Below are positions 47,617 to 57,369 of a stretch of DNA of 64,000 nucleotides, piece by piece (positions within the stretch are counted from its first letter, which is position 1; every line of letters starts with the position of its first letter). The stretch lies in contig NZ_AJLL01000005.1 of assembly GCF_000317225.1 (NCBI RefSeq), forward strand, positions 62,001-126,000, read 5' to 3'. The DNA comes from Fischerella thermalis PCC 7521 (GTDB lineage Bacteria; Cyanobacteriota; Cyanobacteriia; Cyanobacteriales; Nostocaceae). The position numbers and the translations under genes are program-made. The notes beneath the pieces were generated by a model. The model did no database searches and had not been told where the DNA came from. It saw only the letters and a list, made by a program, of their open reading frames with translations.

Positions 47617-49224
47617 TTACAAGCTTGTAGGTAAATCTCCAGACTGCGAGATTCCTCTAGGGCTGCTAGGCTCAGTGAATCTACCTGCATCGGCTTCTTT
47701 GAGGAACCCACTGTAGGCTTCCATACCGTGTTCGCCGATATCCAAACCTTCTATCTCTTCTTCACGAGATACTCTGATTCCCAAAGTAGCCTTGAGTACC
47801 AAGAAGAATATGGTGCTGAGGAGAACAGTCATACCACCTACAGACAGAACACCAATTAACTGAGTAAAGAATTGTCCTAAGCCACCACCTGCAAATAAAC
47901 CCCTGACCGGGCCAAGACCTTCTGTGTACCAAGGAAAGTTTGCTACACCAGGACCGACAGCAAACAGACCAACTGCTAGAGTCCCCCAAATACCGCAGAC
48001 TAGGTGTACTGAGATCGCTCCCACGGGGTCATCGATTTTGATCTTGTCAAAGAAGGTGACTGAGAAAACTACTATGACTCCGGCAATTAAACCAATGATG
48101 AAAGAACTGCCAATAGTGATGTAAGCACAAGGTGCAGTGACCGCCACCAAGCCAGCCAAAATACCATTAATGACCATTGACAGGTCTGGCTTACCCAAAT
48201 ATAGCCAAGCTGTGATTGTAGCAGCGATACCACCAACAGCACCTGCCATGTTAGTAGTCAGGGCGATGTGGGTGATGGCATTGGCATCAGCAGCCATTAC
48301 GGAACCAGGGTTAAATCCAAACCAGCCCAACCACAAAATTAAACAGCCTAAGGTGGCTATGCTCATGTTGTGACCGGGAATGGCAACAGTCTGCCCATCC
48401 TGATATTTACCAAGGCGCGGTCCAAGTAATGCGGCTCCCATCAAAGCTGCCCAACCACCTACGGAGTGAACTACCGTGGAACCAGCAAAATCAAAGAAAC
48501 CAGCTTTGTAAAGCCAGCCACCGCCCCAGATCCAGTGTCCGGTTATGGCGTAGGAAATACCAACCAGCAAGAGGCTAAAAATCAGGAAGTCAACGAACTT
48601 AATGCGTTCAGCAACAGCACCGGATACAATCGTTGCTGCTGTTCCGGCAAATACTAGCTGGAATAAAAATTTGGCAGCTAGGGGAACGCCAGTCCAGTTG
48701 AGAGCGCTAAAAACTCCTTTATAAGCGTCTCCAGTTGCAGGACTGTTATCAGGCCCTTGCAAGAAAAATCCACTTAAGCCAATAAAATCATTGCCATTGC
48801 CAAACATTAAGCCAAAACCTATCGCCCAAAAAGCAACGGTAGCCAAAGCAAATACAATGAGATTTTTCGCAAGAACATTAACAGCGTTTTTCTGACGACA
48901 CAAGCCGGTTTCTAACATACAAAAACCAGCGTTCATGAAAAACACTAAAAAAGCAGCGATCGCAACCCACAAAGTGTCAAGTGCAACTTTTAAGTCAGTT
49001 GTGGTTGGACCAGCAGGAGCAGGAGTTTGAGCAACAGCTACGTAACCCCAACTCAGCACAATTAGACAAGCTATGGGAATACAAGCTTGCCAGCTCGGAG
49101 ACAAGCGCTGAATAACCCAAAAAATTTGATTGACAATTGAGTTTGATTGTGTTTTGTAGGTATTCCAGTTTTTAGACTGTCGCCTATGTTTTGCTTTCGA
49201 TTTTTTTTTGTTCTTTAACATCAT
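47617..49224 (-). CDS. amt: Ammonium transporter (Amt family)
   Basis: 535 residues. A basic N-terminus (about 45 residues) precedes a signal-peptide-like helix ending in [11 protein letters not shown], then about 11 membrane helices. The pore twin His are in [16 protein letters not shown] and [32 protein letters not shown] and GWFGFNPGS are family signatures. It imports ammonium, and its gene is usually under nitrogen control in cyanobacteria, but no GTA-N8-TAC NtcA box was found by eye in the 450 bases upstream. No glnB gene adjoins it. Confidence 0.93.
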   Translation of the reverse strand: MMLKNKKKSKAKHRRQSKNWNTYKTQSNSIVNQIFWVIQRLSPSWQACIPIACLIVLSWGYVAVAQTPAPAGPTTTDLKVALDTLWVAIAAFLVFFMNAGFCMLETGLCRQKNAVNVLAKNLIVFALATVAFWAIGFGLMFGNGNDFIGLSGFFLQGPDNSPATGDAYKGVFSALNWTGVPLAAKFLFQLVFAGTAATIVSGAVAERIKFVDFLIFSLLLVGISYAITGHWIWGGGWLYKAGFFDFAGSTVVHSVGGWAALMGAALLGPRLGKYQDGQTVAIPGHNMSIATLGCLILWLGWFGFNPGSVMAADANAITHIALTTNMAGAVGGIAATITAWLYLGKPDLSMVINGILAGLVAVTAPCAYITIGSSFIIGLIAGVIVVFSVTFFDKIKIDDPVGAISVHLVCGIWGTLAVGLFAVGPGVANFPWYTEGLGPVRGLFAGGGLGQFFTQLIGVLSVGGMTVLLSTIFFLVLKATLGIRVSREEEIEGLDIGEHGMEAYSGFLKEADAGRFTEPSSPRGISQSGDLPTSL

Positions 49225-50221
49225 GCTCTAAACCGTCCTTAACAGAGAAAATACGTTAAGCAGAAAGAGCGCTCTCCCAAAGCTAAGCAAGTGGTTATTG
49301 ATATTATCTATTACACAAGTTTGCTATAAAAACTCGCTGATTCTCAATTTTTAGCAAGGTGTTTTTTGTAAATTTGAGAATCCAATAACCTCATTTGCAT
49401 TCAAGAAGTAAGCATTAACTTTGGTGATACTACATACATTCTTAAAAAATTATTATTATGTAGTTTCATCAACAGTCAAGTACCCTTCACTGACTCTTTA
49501 ATTTTTTACTTTCAAAGAAAATAAATTTTGCCTATATGAGCATAATTTTGGCAAAAATTCCACAAAAAATACGGTAGCAAGTAAAAAAGTTTTTTTGAAT
49601 TAACTCAAACTACCGTAAAAATTAGCTAACCCGAATTTAAACTTTTTTACCCCATAAGGTAAATTGAACAAAAAGGCAATAGGGCAATGATGAAATTTGT
49701 CAAAGTTATATCAACGATTGCACATAAGTTTTTAGGAAAAGGCACTATGACCTTTATCTAAGTTTACAATTGTCACTTTGATTGAAGAAAAATTTGGTAA
49801 TACCAGCAGGTGTGGTGTTTTTGCAATTAACAGACACCACAGACAAATGTGTTCACAGGTTTCATGAGACTGAAGATTATGAAGTGTCTTTGTAAATCTA
49901 CAAACAATTAATTTTGTTAGATTGTATATTTTTAAACTTCTACTTCTAGATTTCTGTAACTTTAAATACATTTTGTCTTTACTTTTCCCACAAAGCTATA
50001 TCTCAATTCCAGCCTTTAAGCTTGCATTCTTTGGCTGTATCACTCTTGGCTAAAGCTAGACGATAAAGTTGAAAAAATATTAAAAATATTTAATTTTTTG
50101 ATCATATTCAATACTGCTTTTTATACAGACTTATAATGTATTCATTTATACTAATCATCCATGAATTAGATTTTGAGCTAGTATTTTAATGTATTAATTA
50201 ATACTAAATCATGATAAGATA
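49225..50221. other. 1-kb AT-rich gap upstream of amt
   Basis: Holds the amt promoter and the region downstream of purE. It is strongly AT-rich. A minus-strand frame of 79 codons (49732-49971) has no family features and is not called. No repeats of the local types, tRNA or hairpin terminators were recognised. Confidence 0.35.
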
Positions 50222-50740
50222 CTATATTTGTTTCAAATATTCTTCATAGCCTATTTGGTCTAATTTAGCTTGCTTTTCCATTACCGATTCACATAATTTT
50301 TGGCGGTAATTTTGTACTTTCTTCAGAAATTCTATTTCGTGTGTGGCAATAATTTGTACAGCTAATAGTCCAGCATTTGTTGCATTGCCGATCGCTACTG
50401 TGGCAACTGGAATCCCCGCAGGCATTTGTACAATAGAATACAAGGAATCAACACCTTGCAAATGACGGCTAGGTACAGGAACACCAATCACAGGTAGCGG
50501 AGTTACAGATGCAACCATGCCAGGGAGATGAGCAGCACCACCTGCACCAGCAATAATTACTTTAATACCCCGTTCGTGGGCAGACTTGGCATATTCCATC
50601 ATCCGTTCTGGGGTACGATGAGCGCTGACGATCGCAACTTCAACAGCAACACCAAAATCTTTACAAACAGCGATCGCACCTTGCATGGTGGGTAAATCGG
50701 AATCGCTGCCCATAATAATACCGATAAGAGGTTGAGTCAT
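50222..50740 (-). CDS. purE: N5-carboxyaminoimidazole ribonucleotide mutase
   Basis: 172 residues from ATG 50740; the frame is open further upstream, but that part is repeat-like and not conserved. [30 protein letters not shown] and [15 protein letters not shown] are the conserved active-site loops of class I PurE. It catalyses the carboxylate shift in purine synthesis; purK is not adjacent. It is divergent from nagA. Confidence 0.93.
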   Translation of the reverse strand: MTQPLIGIIMGSDSDLPTMQGAIAVCKDFGVAVEVAIVSAHRTPERMMEYAKSAHERGIKVIIAGAGGAAHLPGMVASVTPLPVIGVPVPSRHLQGVDSLYSIVQMPAGIPVATVAIGNATNAGLLAVQIIATHEIEFLKKVQNYRQKLCESVMEKQAKLDQIGYEEYLKQI

Positions 50741-50933
50741 AGGATAGGGGATAGAAGGTAGAAAACAGAAGGCACAAGGCAAGAAAATTTTAGCCTTCTT
50801 CATATTACTTATTTTGATTTTTTCTTCTCTTACCTTTAGTCTCTGGTTACTAAGGCAAGAGATTATCATCTCATTTATCTACGTAATTTGTAATTCGCCC
50901 TAAAATCTAACTCAGAAATAATGGCAAATTCCA

Positions 50934-52121
50934 ATGCTCGCTCCCTTTCCCATAGACATTATTAACGCACGAGTACCTGGTTATGAAGATTTGCAAATGC
51001 TCCTTGTGAATAGCCAAGGTATGATTGAACAAATCTTGCCGACTTATACAGTCTTTAAAAGAGTTCCACCGCCAGATTTACAAATTTTAGATGTCAGAGG
51101 TGATTGGATTTCGCTGGGTGGTGTTGATTTGCAGATTAACGGTGCATTGGGGTTAGCATTCCCAGACTTGCAAGCTGAAAATGCTCATATGATGCCAAAA
51201 ATTTGCCAATTTTTGTGGAATGCAGGGGTAGACGCTTTTTTACCAACTTTGGTGACAACTGGGGTAGAAAATATTCAGCGATCGCTTGCTGTGATTGCTA
51301 AGTTTATGGCAACAGATGGCGAAAATTTACATCTGTGGCGATCACGAATTCTGGGAGTTCATCTTGAGGGGCCATTTTTAAATTTTCACAAACGTGGTGC
51401 TCACCCCGCTGAGTACTTATTGCCTTTAACAATAGATGAAGTTAAGCGGGTGTTAGGGGATTATGCTGATATTGTCAAAGTTGTTACTCTTGCCCCTGAG
51501 TTAGATGCAACAGGTGAAGTAATTCCTTACTTGCGTTCTTTGGGTATCACTGTTAGTTTAGGACATTCGCAAGCGACAGCAGCACAAGCACAACAAGCAT
51601 TTGAGATGGGTGCGAGGATGGTAACTCATGCTTTTAATGCAATGCCATTACTACACCATCGTGAACCAGGATTATTAGGGGCAGCAATTACTCATCCGGA
51701 AGTGATGTGTGGTTTTATTGCTGATGGGCAACATGTTTCACCAACAATGATAGATATATTACTACGTGCTAGTCATTATCAGAAAGGACTTTTTCTAGTT
51801 AGCGATGCTTTGTCACCTTTGGGGCTACCCGATGGTATCTATCCTTGGGATAATCGACAAATAGAAGTTAAAGATGGTGCAGCACGATTACCAGATGGTA
51901 CTTTATCAGGGACGACTTTACCTTTGTTGGTGGGAGTGCAAAATTTGGTGCAGTGGGGAATATGTGATGTAGAGGTGGCGATCGCACTTGCTACAGATGC
52001 ACCTAGAAAAGCGATCGGTTTATCAGCAAGTATAGTTCGTGCTTCTGCTACCCAATTATTGCGTTGGCAATTTGATGAAGCAACTAAAAAACTGACTTGG
52101 AAAAGATTATTTAGCAATTAG
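50934..52121 (+). CDS. nagA: N-acetylglucosamine-6-phosphate deacetylase
   Basis: 395 residues. Metal and catalytic motifs in order: VDLQINGALGL, GVHLEGPFLNFHKRGAH (Glu), LGHSQATAAQA and MVTHAFNAMPLLHHREPG (His ligands), and VSDALSPLG (catalytic Asp). It removes the acetyl group of GlcNAc-6-phosphate in amino-sugar and cell-wall recycling. chlM follows 89 bases downstream, separated by an ACTGATA repeat. Confidence 0.92.
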   Translation: MLAPFPIDIINARVPGYEDLQMLLVNSQGMIEQILPTYTVFKRVPPPDLQILDVRGDWISLGGVDLQINGALGLAFPDLQAENAHMMPKICQFLWNAGVDAFLPTLVTTGVENIQRSLAVIAKFMATDGENLHLWRSRILGVHLEGPFLNFHKRGAHPAEYLLPLTIDEVKRVLGDYADIVKVVTLAPELDATGEVIPYLRSLGITVSLGHSQATAAQAQQAFEMGARMVTHAFNAMPLLHHREPGLLGAAITHPEVMCGFIADGQHVSPTMIDILLRASHYQKGLFLVSDALSPLGLPDGIYPWDNRQIEVKDGAARLPDGTLSGTTLPLLVGVQNLVQWGICDVEVAIALATDAPRKAIGLSASIVRASATQLLRWQFDEATKKLTWKRLFSN

Positions 52122-52138
52122 TGCTTGAAAATTAGTCA

Positions 52139-52166
52139 ACTGATAACTGATAACTGATAACTGATA
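52139..52166. repeat. ACTGATA heptamer tandem repeat, four copies
   Basis: Four perfect consecutive copies of ACTGATA at 52139-52166, a classic heptanucleotide STRR of Nostocales, between nagA and chlM. Confidence 0.8.
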
Positions 52167-52210
52167 GATGATACTTTTAAGCATTGGATAGTCTTCGATA
52201 ATTGAATTTC

Positions 52211-52897
52211 ATGAACGCAGCCGACGATAAAACAATTGTTAAAGAATATTTCAATTCCACCGGTTTTGACCGTTGGAGACGTATATATGGCGATGGCGAA
52301 GTCAACAAAGTCCAGCTAGATATTCGCAATGGGCATCAACAAACTGTAGATAAAGTACTAGGCTGGTTAAAAGCTGATGACAATCTAGCAGAGCTGTCTA
52401 TCTGCGATGCTGGGTGCGGTGTGGGTAGTCTCAGCATTCCCTTAGCAGAAGCAGGCGCAAAAGTCTATGCCAGCGACATTTCTGAAAAAATGGTAGAAGA
52501 AGGAAAACAAAGAGCTTCTCTAACCCTAAAAAATCCAGAAAATCTGACTTTTGCTGTTCAAGATTTGGAAACTCTCAGTGGTAGCTACCATACGGTGATT
52601 TGTTTGGATGTTCTCATCCACTATCCCCAAGAAAAAGCGGATGCGATGATTTCTCACCTTTGTTCTTTAGCACAGTCACGAATAATTCTCAGTTTTGCTC
52701 CTAAAACCTGTGCTTTGACAATTCTCAAGAAAATTGGGAGTTTCTTTCCAGGCCCAAGTAAAGCGACTCGTGCCTATTTACACCGAGAGGCTGATGTAGT
52801 CAAGATCCTTGAGAAAAACGGTTTTGTTGTGCAACGCCAGTCAATGACACGTACTCGTTTTTATTTCTCCCGCTTACTGGAAGCTAACCGGAACTAA
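52211..52897 (+). CDS. chlM: Mg-protoporphyrin IX methyltransferase
   Basis: 228 residues from ATG 52211; a TTG 3 codons earlier is less likely. The N-terminus VKEYFNSTGFDRWRRIYGDG is diagnostic of ChlM/BchM. The SAM-binding loop is CDAGCGVGSLSIPLAEAGA. It methylates the C13 propionate of Mg-protoporphyrin IX in chlorophyll synthesis. A hairpin follows its stop and precedes the next start. Confidence 0.93.
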   Translation: MNAADDKTIVKEYFNSTGFDRWRRIYGDGEVNKVQLDIRNGHQQTVDKVLGWLKADDNLAELSICDAGCGVGSLSIPLAEAGAKVYASDISEKMVEEGKQRASLTLKNPENLTFAVQDLETLSGSYHTVICLDVLIHYPQEKADAMISHLCSLAQSRIILSFAPKTCALTILKKIGSFFPGPSKATRAYLHREADVVKILEKNGFVVQRQSMTRTRFYFSRLLEANRN

Positions 52898-52908
52898 GGC
52901 TAAGATCG

Positions 52909-52931
52909 CGACAAGATATTACATCTTGTCG
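52909..52931 (+). terminator. Hairpin between chlM and the next start codon
   Basis: CGACAAGAT (52909-52917) and ATCTTGTCG (52923-52931) form a perfect 9-bp stem with a 5-base loop, 11 bases after the chlM stop and 4 bases before the ATG at 52936. It could end chlM transcription or mask the ribosome site of the next gene. Confidence 0.5.
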
Positions 52932-52935
52932 TGTT

Positions 52936-53355
52936 ATGAAATTTATTAAAAAAGTATCTGCTGGTGTACTGTTGTCATTTGGGTTTATCTTTTTGATGAT
53001 CAGCGCTGTTGAGATACTGACATACAACCAAAAGCCGACTCCGCAAGAACAGCAAAAAGCCGCAGATACCATAATTGGCGGTTTAGTTTTTGGCTTACCA
53101 GCCATAGCATATGGAGGATGGCTAGTGTGGAGTATGCGTAAACAACACCAAAAGCTATTAAGCGATCGCCTGCAATCTACCTTTTATCGTCTGGTCGAAG
53201 AAAATAGCGGTACAATTTCCCTATTGTCTTTTGCCAAGCAAGCAGAAATTAGTGGCGAGGAAGCAAGACAGTATCTAGATGCGAAGGCAAAAGAATTTAA
53301 TGCCACATTTGATATTAATTCCCAAGGAGGCGTTTATTACCACTTTCATGTTTAA
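52936..53355 (+). CDS. Small membrane protein, first of a tandem paralogous pair
   Basis: 139 residues. Two membrane helices (about 8-28 and 48-66, GGLVFGLPAIAYGGWLVW) are followed by a cytoplasmic winged-helix-like tail: LQSTFYRLVEENSGTISLLS, EARQYLDAKAKEFNATFDIN and the ending GGVYYHFHV. The next gene has the same layout and the motifs LQSTFYR, ARQYLD and GG(V/I)xYHF. I do not recognise a characterised family. Confidence 0.6.
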   Translation: MKFIKKVSAGVLLSFGFIFLMISAVEILTYNQKPTPQEQQKAADTIIGGLVFGLPAIAYGGWLVWSMRKQHQKLLSDRLQSTFYRLVEENSGTISLLSFAKQAEISGEEARQYLDAKAKEFNATFDINSQGGVYYHFHV

Positions 53356-53451
53356 TTTGTTGGTTGTTGATTGTTGGTTGTTGTTTGGAAATATCAACAA
53401 CTAACCACTAACCACTAACCACTAACAACTAACCACTAACCACTAAAAACT
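53356..53451. repeat. GTTGATTGTTGG / AACCACTAACC tandem repeats
   Basis: TTGGTTGTTGATTGTTGGTTG is followed by several CTAACCACTAACCACTAACA units. They fill the whole gap between the two paralogous genes and could pair imperfectly. Confidence 0.65.
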
Positions 53452-53937
53452 ATGAAGACTGGTGAAAAATTGGCTGCGGGCTGGCTGCTAACTCTGGGGT
53501 TTATGTTTTTGACTTTATCAGTCTCAGCAGCAATTGAAAAACACAAGATGGTTCAATATATTTCTCCAGGAATAGATCCAGAAGCGCCAGATTTTCGTTC
53601 AACAGAAGCGTATAGCGCCCTTGATCTTACCACCAAGCAAGGTCTTATATTTGGTATCCCGACCCTTGCTTTAGGAGGATGGTTAGCAATAGGTTTATAT
53701 CGTCAAAGTCGACAAGATAAAAAAGCACTTGAACAGCAGATTAACGAACATCTGCAATCCACTTTTTACCGGATGATTCAAGAAAATAACGGACACGTAA
53801 CTCTTTTAGGTTTTGCGATGCAATCTCATCTGCCAGCACCAGTCGCTAGGCAATATCTTGATGAACAAGCCAAAGCATTTAATGCTAATTATAAGATCAG
53901 TGAAGAGGGGGGAATTTCCTATCATTTTGACCTTTAA
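53452..53937 (+). CDS. Small membrane protein, second of a tandem paralogous pair
   Basis: 161 residues. Helix 1 (about 8-27, AAGWLLTLGFMFLTLSVSAA), an extra-cytoplasmic loop about 20 residues longer than in its partner, helix 2 (GLIFGIPTLALGGWLAIGLY), then the same tail: LQSTFYRMIQENNGHVTLLG, ARQYLDEQAKAFNANYKI and GGISYHFDL. The DUF423 gene starts 20 bases later, so cotranscription is likely. Function unknown. Confidence 0.6.
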   Translation: MKTGEKLAAGWLLTLGFMFLTLSVSAAIEKHKMVQYISPGIDPEAPDFRSTEAYSALDLTTKQGLIFGIPTLALGGWLAIGLYRQSRQDKKALEQQINEHLQSTFYRMIQENNGHVTLLGFAMQSHLPAPVARQYLDEQAKAFNANYKISEEGGISYHFDL

Positions 53938-53957
53938 AGAATTGATTGGGAAACTCT

Positions 53958-54338
53958 ATGACGCAAATATTTTTGAGCTTAGCAGCAATTTTCGGTGGTT
54001 TATCTGTTGCTGCGGGTGCTTTTGCTTCCCATGCTCTCCGGGAGAGATTAAGTGAGCGATCGCTCTTAATTTTTGAAACAGGCGCGCGCTATCAAATGTA
54101 TCATGCTTTGGCATTGTTAGCTGTGGCAATATTATTACTTCGCATCGAGTCTCCCCCACCTAGCTTAGTAGCAAGTGGGTGGTTGTTTATTATTGGAATT
54201 GCAATTTTCTCCGGCAGCTTATATGCTTTGAGCTTAACTGGTGTTAAGTATTTAGGAGCAATTACACCGCTAGGGGGAGCAGCTTTTATCGCTGGTTGGT
54301 GTGCTTTAGCTTTTGCTGCTTGGAATTTGAAGTATTAG
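53958..54338 (+). CDS. DUF423 family membrane protein
   Basis: 126 residues from ATG 53958. Four hydrophobic helices with the family motifs AAGAFASHALRERL, FETGARYQMYHALALLAVAI and FSGSLYALSLTGVKYLGAIT then PLGGAAFI. The family is widespread and uncharacterised. It closely follows the second paralogous small membrane protein. Confidence 0.85.
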   Translation: MTQIFLSLAAIFGGLSVAAGAFASHALRERLSERSLLIFETGARYQMYHALALLAVAILLLRIESPPPSLVASGWLFIIGIAIFSGSLYALSLTGVKYLGAITPLGGAAFIAGWCALAFAAWNLKY

Positions 54339-54346
54339 GAAATGGT

Positions 54347-54376
54347 GAAATATGTACACTTTTATGTACATATTTC
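54347..54376 (+). terminator. Palindromic hairpin after DUF423
   Basis: GAAATATGTACA (54347-54358) and TGTACATATTTC (54365-54376) are perfect 12-base arms with a 6-base loop, then CTTTTGG. AT-rich, so a weak terminator or another regulatory palindrome. Confidence 0.5.
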
Positions 54377-54474
54377 CTTTTGGAAATGACGCACGCGCTA
54401 TTTGTGCAAGAGGTCTAATAGATTACGGTTTGCTGAAAATTTACCCAAAATTGTGAGATACCCTCCATAATGAG

Positions 54475-57063
54475 GTGAAAGAAAGCAATCCGCAATTAAT
54501 AAACGGTGTTCCCGTGATTGGAATTGTTATTGTTTCTCACAGCAGACGGCTAGCAGAAGGTGTGCGAGAACTTGCATTACAGATGGTTAAAGACCATGTT
54601 CCCATCGCCATCGCAGCAGGAATTGATGATCCAGCAAATCCTCTAGGTACGGATGCGATGCAGGTTTATGAGGCGATCGCATCTGTATATAGTGATGATG
54701 GTGTGTTGGTGCTGATGGATCTCGGTAGCGCCTTGATGAGCGCAGAAATGGCGCTAGAGTTTCTCCCCAGCGAACAACAACAGCACATACATCTGTGTGC
54801 AGCACCTCTAGTTGAAGGTGCGATCGCCGCAGTAGTTGCAGCCGCATCTAGCAGTGACATTCAACGGGTAATTACGGAAGCCCAGGGAGCATTAGTAGCA
54901 AAAGCAACTCAGTTAGGTTTAGATGAAAGTCATTTGTCATTAGTCATTAGTGAAGAACCAATGATTAATGACAAGGGACACACAAGCCAAATCAGGTTGA
55001 CTGTCAGTAACAGGTTTGGATTGCACGCCCGCCCCGCAGCTCAATTTGTCAGCTGTGCCGCCCGATTTCAATCACAAATTCAAGTCAGAAATATTACTAA
55101 AGGTAGCGAGTTTGTCCGTGCTGACAGCATCAATCAAGTGGCAATGTTAGGAGTACGTCAAGGAGACGAAATTGTCATTACTGCCACTGGTTCGGATGCA
55201 GAAGAAGCACTAGCCGCATTACAAACACTAATCACCACCAACTTCGGCGAAGACAACACTCCTCCCCACCTCCCCATCGCCCCATCCCCTCACCTCCCCA
55301 TCGCCCCATCCCCTCACCTCCCCACCTCCCTCCAAGGCATCCCTGCTTCCCCAGGAATTGCGATCGCACCTTGTTTTCGCTATCGCAAAACACCCATCAC
55401 TTGGGAGCAAACTACTTCTAGAGAACAACCACCGCATTATCACGTAGAAGATACTACAGAAGAGTGGCAACGTTTACAAACAGCATTGCATACTGCTCAA
55501 CAAGAAATTCAAACTTTGCTGTCTCACTCTTCTATTCAAATTGGTGATGCGGAAGCTGCTATTTTTGATGCCCATTTGTTATTTTTAGCAGATCCAACTT
55601 TGCTGGAGGCGGCACAACAGCGCATCTTTACCCAGCACCTCAATGCTGAAGCTGTTTGGCAAGGAGTAATTAATGAGGTAGCAAGCAATTATCGCCGTCT
55701 TGATGATCCCTATTTACAAGAACGAATTGCCGATGTTGTTGATGTGGGACAGCGAGTATTGCGTGTATTATCGGGTACTCCGATGACGATTGTGGATGTA
55801 CCCCAACCTGCGATTTTAGTTGCAGCTGATCTGACTCCCTCAGATACAGCTAGCTTAGATCCAACAAGGATTTTGGGCATTTGTATCACGGCTGGTAGTG
55901 CCACATCGCACACAGCCATTCTTGCTCGTTCCTTGGGTATTCCAGCGATTGTTGGTTTACCACCCGAAATATTACAACTTGCCGATGGCACACAGCTAGC
56001 TATTGATGGGGAGACGGGTAGAGTTTGGGTGGAACCAGAACCAGAAACCCTGGTAGCACTTCGGACACAGCGAGATGCACAACAGGCAAATCGGCAACAA
56101 ACAAGAACTATTGCTCATCAGCCTGGGATGACTCGCGATCGCCACCAAATCAGTGTATTCGCAAATGTCAGTAGCATCAATGATACACAACAAGCTGTGA
56201 ATTTTGGTGCAGAAGGTGTGGGACTACTCCGTACAGAATTTCTTTATCTCAATCGTACTACGGCTCCCACTGAAGAACAGCAACTAGAAGTTTACCAGGC
56301 GATCGCGCAAATTTTGGATCACCGTCCTTTAATTATTCGTACTCTTGATGTCGGTGGAGATAAATCCATTTCTTATTTGGGTGTGGGTTTAGAATCCAAT
56401 CCTTTTTTGGGTTGGCGCGGGATTCGTTTTTGTTTAGATCGTCCGCATGTTTTGAAAACCCAATTAAGGGCTATTTTACGGGCTAGCTTTCGCCATGAAA
56501 TCAAAATCATGTTTCCCATGATTACAACTGTTGCCGAAATCCAAGCAGCAAAGGCAATACTGGCTGAGGTGCAAGGGGAACTACATCAGGCTGGTGTCCC
56601 TTTCGATGAGGCAATGCAAATAGGGATCATGGTAGAAGTACCATCAGCAGTCACCATTGCTGATCACTTAGCAAGGGAAGTAGACTTTTTCAGTATTGGT
56701 ACTAATGATCTCAGTCAATACGTGATGGCAGCAGATCGTACTAATCCCAAGGTGGCAAAATTAGCAGATGCCTTGCATCCAGCAGTATTACGCATGATCC
56801 AGCAAACCGTTGAGGCTGGACATGCTGCTGGTATCTGGGTGGGGTTGTGTGGCGAAATCGCAGCAGACCCCTTAGCAGCACCAATTTTATTAGGCTTGGG
56901 ACTAGATGAAGTGAGTCTTAGTCCCCAAGCTATTCCTGCATTTAAAGGTGCGATCGCTCAATTGACAATGCCACAAGCACAGGCGATCGTCACAACAGCA
57001 TTGCAACAAGATTCTGCGGCTAAAGTCAGAGAAATTTTGAATGATGACTTACATTTAATCTAA
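54475..57063 (+). CDS. dhaM: DhaM-HPr-Enzyme I fusion (phosphoryl donor for dihydroxyacetone kinase)
   Basis: 862 residues from a GTG start. Residues 12-130 are a DhaM-type EIIA domain with His22 in VIVSHSRRLAEG and MDLGSALMSAEMALEFL. Residues 165-250 are HPr with His184 in FGLHARPAAQF. A Pro-rich linker follows. Residues about 285-860 are Enzyme I with His479 in SATSHTAILARS, then GVGLLRTEFLYL, MVEVPSA, FFSIGTNDLSQY and the PEP-site WVGLCGEIAADP. This chain passes phosphate from PEP to the DhaL subunit of dihydroxyacetone kinase. No dhaK or dhaL is in the window. The linker (about residues 261-288) is encoded by C-rich tandem repeats. Confidence 0.88.
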   Translation: MKESNPQLINGVPVIGIVIVSHSRRLAEGVRELALQMVKDHVPIAIAAGIDDPANPLGTDAMQVYEAIASVYSDDGVLVLMDLGSALMSAEMALEFLPSEQQQHIHLCAAPLVEGAIAAVVAAASSSDIQRVITEAQGALVAKATQLGLDESHLSLVISEEPMINDKGHTSQIRLTVSNRFGLHARPAAQFVSCAARFQSQIQVRNITKGSEFVRADSINQVAMLGVRQGDEIVITATGSDAEEALAALQTLITTNFGEDNTPPHLPIAPSPHLPIAPSPHLPTSLQGIPASPGIAIAPCFRYRKTPITWEQTTSREQPPHYHVEDTTEEWQRLQTALHTAQQEIQTLLSHSSIQIGDAEAAIFDAHLLFLADPTLLEAAQQRIFTQHLNAEAVWQGVINEVASNYRRLDDPYLQERIADVVDVGQRVLRVLSGTPMTIVDVPQPAILVAADLTPSDTASLDPTRILGICITAGSATSHTAILARSLGIPAIVGLPPEILQLADGTQLAIDGETGRVWVEPEPETLVALRTQRDAQQANRQQTRTIAHQPGMTRDRHQISVFANVSSINDTQQAVNFGAEGVGLLRTEFLYLNRTTAPTEEQQLEVYQAIAQILDHRPLIIRTLDVGGDKSISYLGVGLESNPFLGWRGIRFCLDRPHVLKTQLRAILRASFRHEIKIMFPMITTVAEIQAAKAILAEVQGELHQAGVPFDEAMQIGIMVEVPSAVTIADHLAREVDFFSIGTNDLSQYVMAADRTNPKVAKLADALHPAVLRMIQQTVEAGHAAGIWVGLCGEIAADPLAAPILLGLGLDEVSLSPQAIPAFKGAIAQLTMPQAQAIVTTALQQDSAAKVREILNDDLHLI
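55257..55335. repeat. C-rich tandem repeat inside the dhaM linker
   Basis: A 24-base unit containing CACCTCCCCATCGCCCCATC is repeated twice and followed by partial copies. It translates as PHLPIAPS units. The same CCTCCCCA core fills several intergenic gaps. Confidence 0.75.
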
Positions 57064-57369
57064 TCTCAATATGGCCATGCTCCTTTGTCACCCATGCCTG
57101 GTCAATCCAAATATCGATTGATTAATGACCAATTTGAAACTTCATAAGAATTAATCATACCAAAGATAGATTTATATCTATTACTTGATCGCTGTTTTCA
57201 GAAATTTCGTTATAGTCTATACATCGAAACCTGCATAGCCAGCTAACTGAGAGCCAAGTTCCTCTGACGTAACTAATTAGTTGGTATACCTTTTTATGAG
57301 CAGAGTGTAATTTAAACTAGTAGCACGCTATAGCAGCAAGAGTGTATAATTTATTTTCAAGCCATCGGT
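57064..57369. other. Leader of the hybrid kinase gene
   Basis: About 305 AT-rich bases with the presumed promoter. No gene, repeat or operator could be singled out. Confidence 0.35.

Noticed and set aside
49225-49680. NtcA-binding site upstream of amt
   Set aside because: Every GTA in the stretch was checked by eye and none is followed by TAC after eight bases.
49732-49971. 79-codon minus-strand frame in the amt upstream gap
   Set aside because: Composition is random-like, no ribosome site and no recognisable motif.
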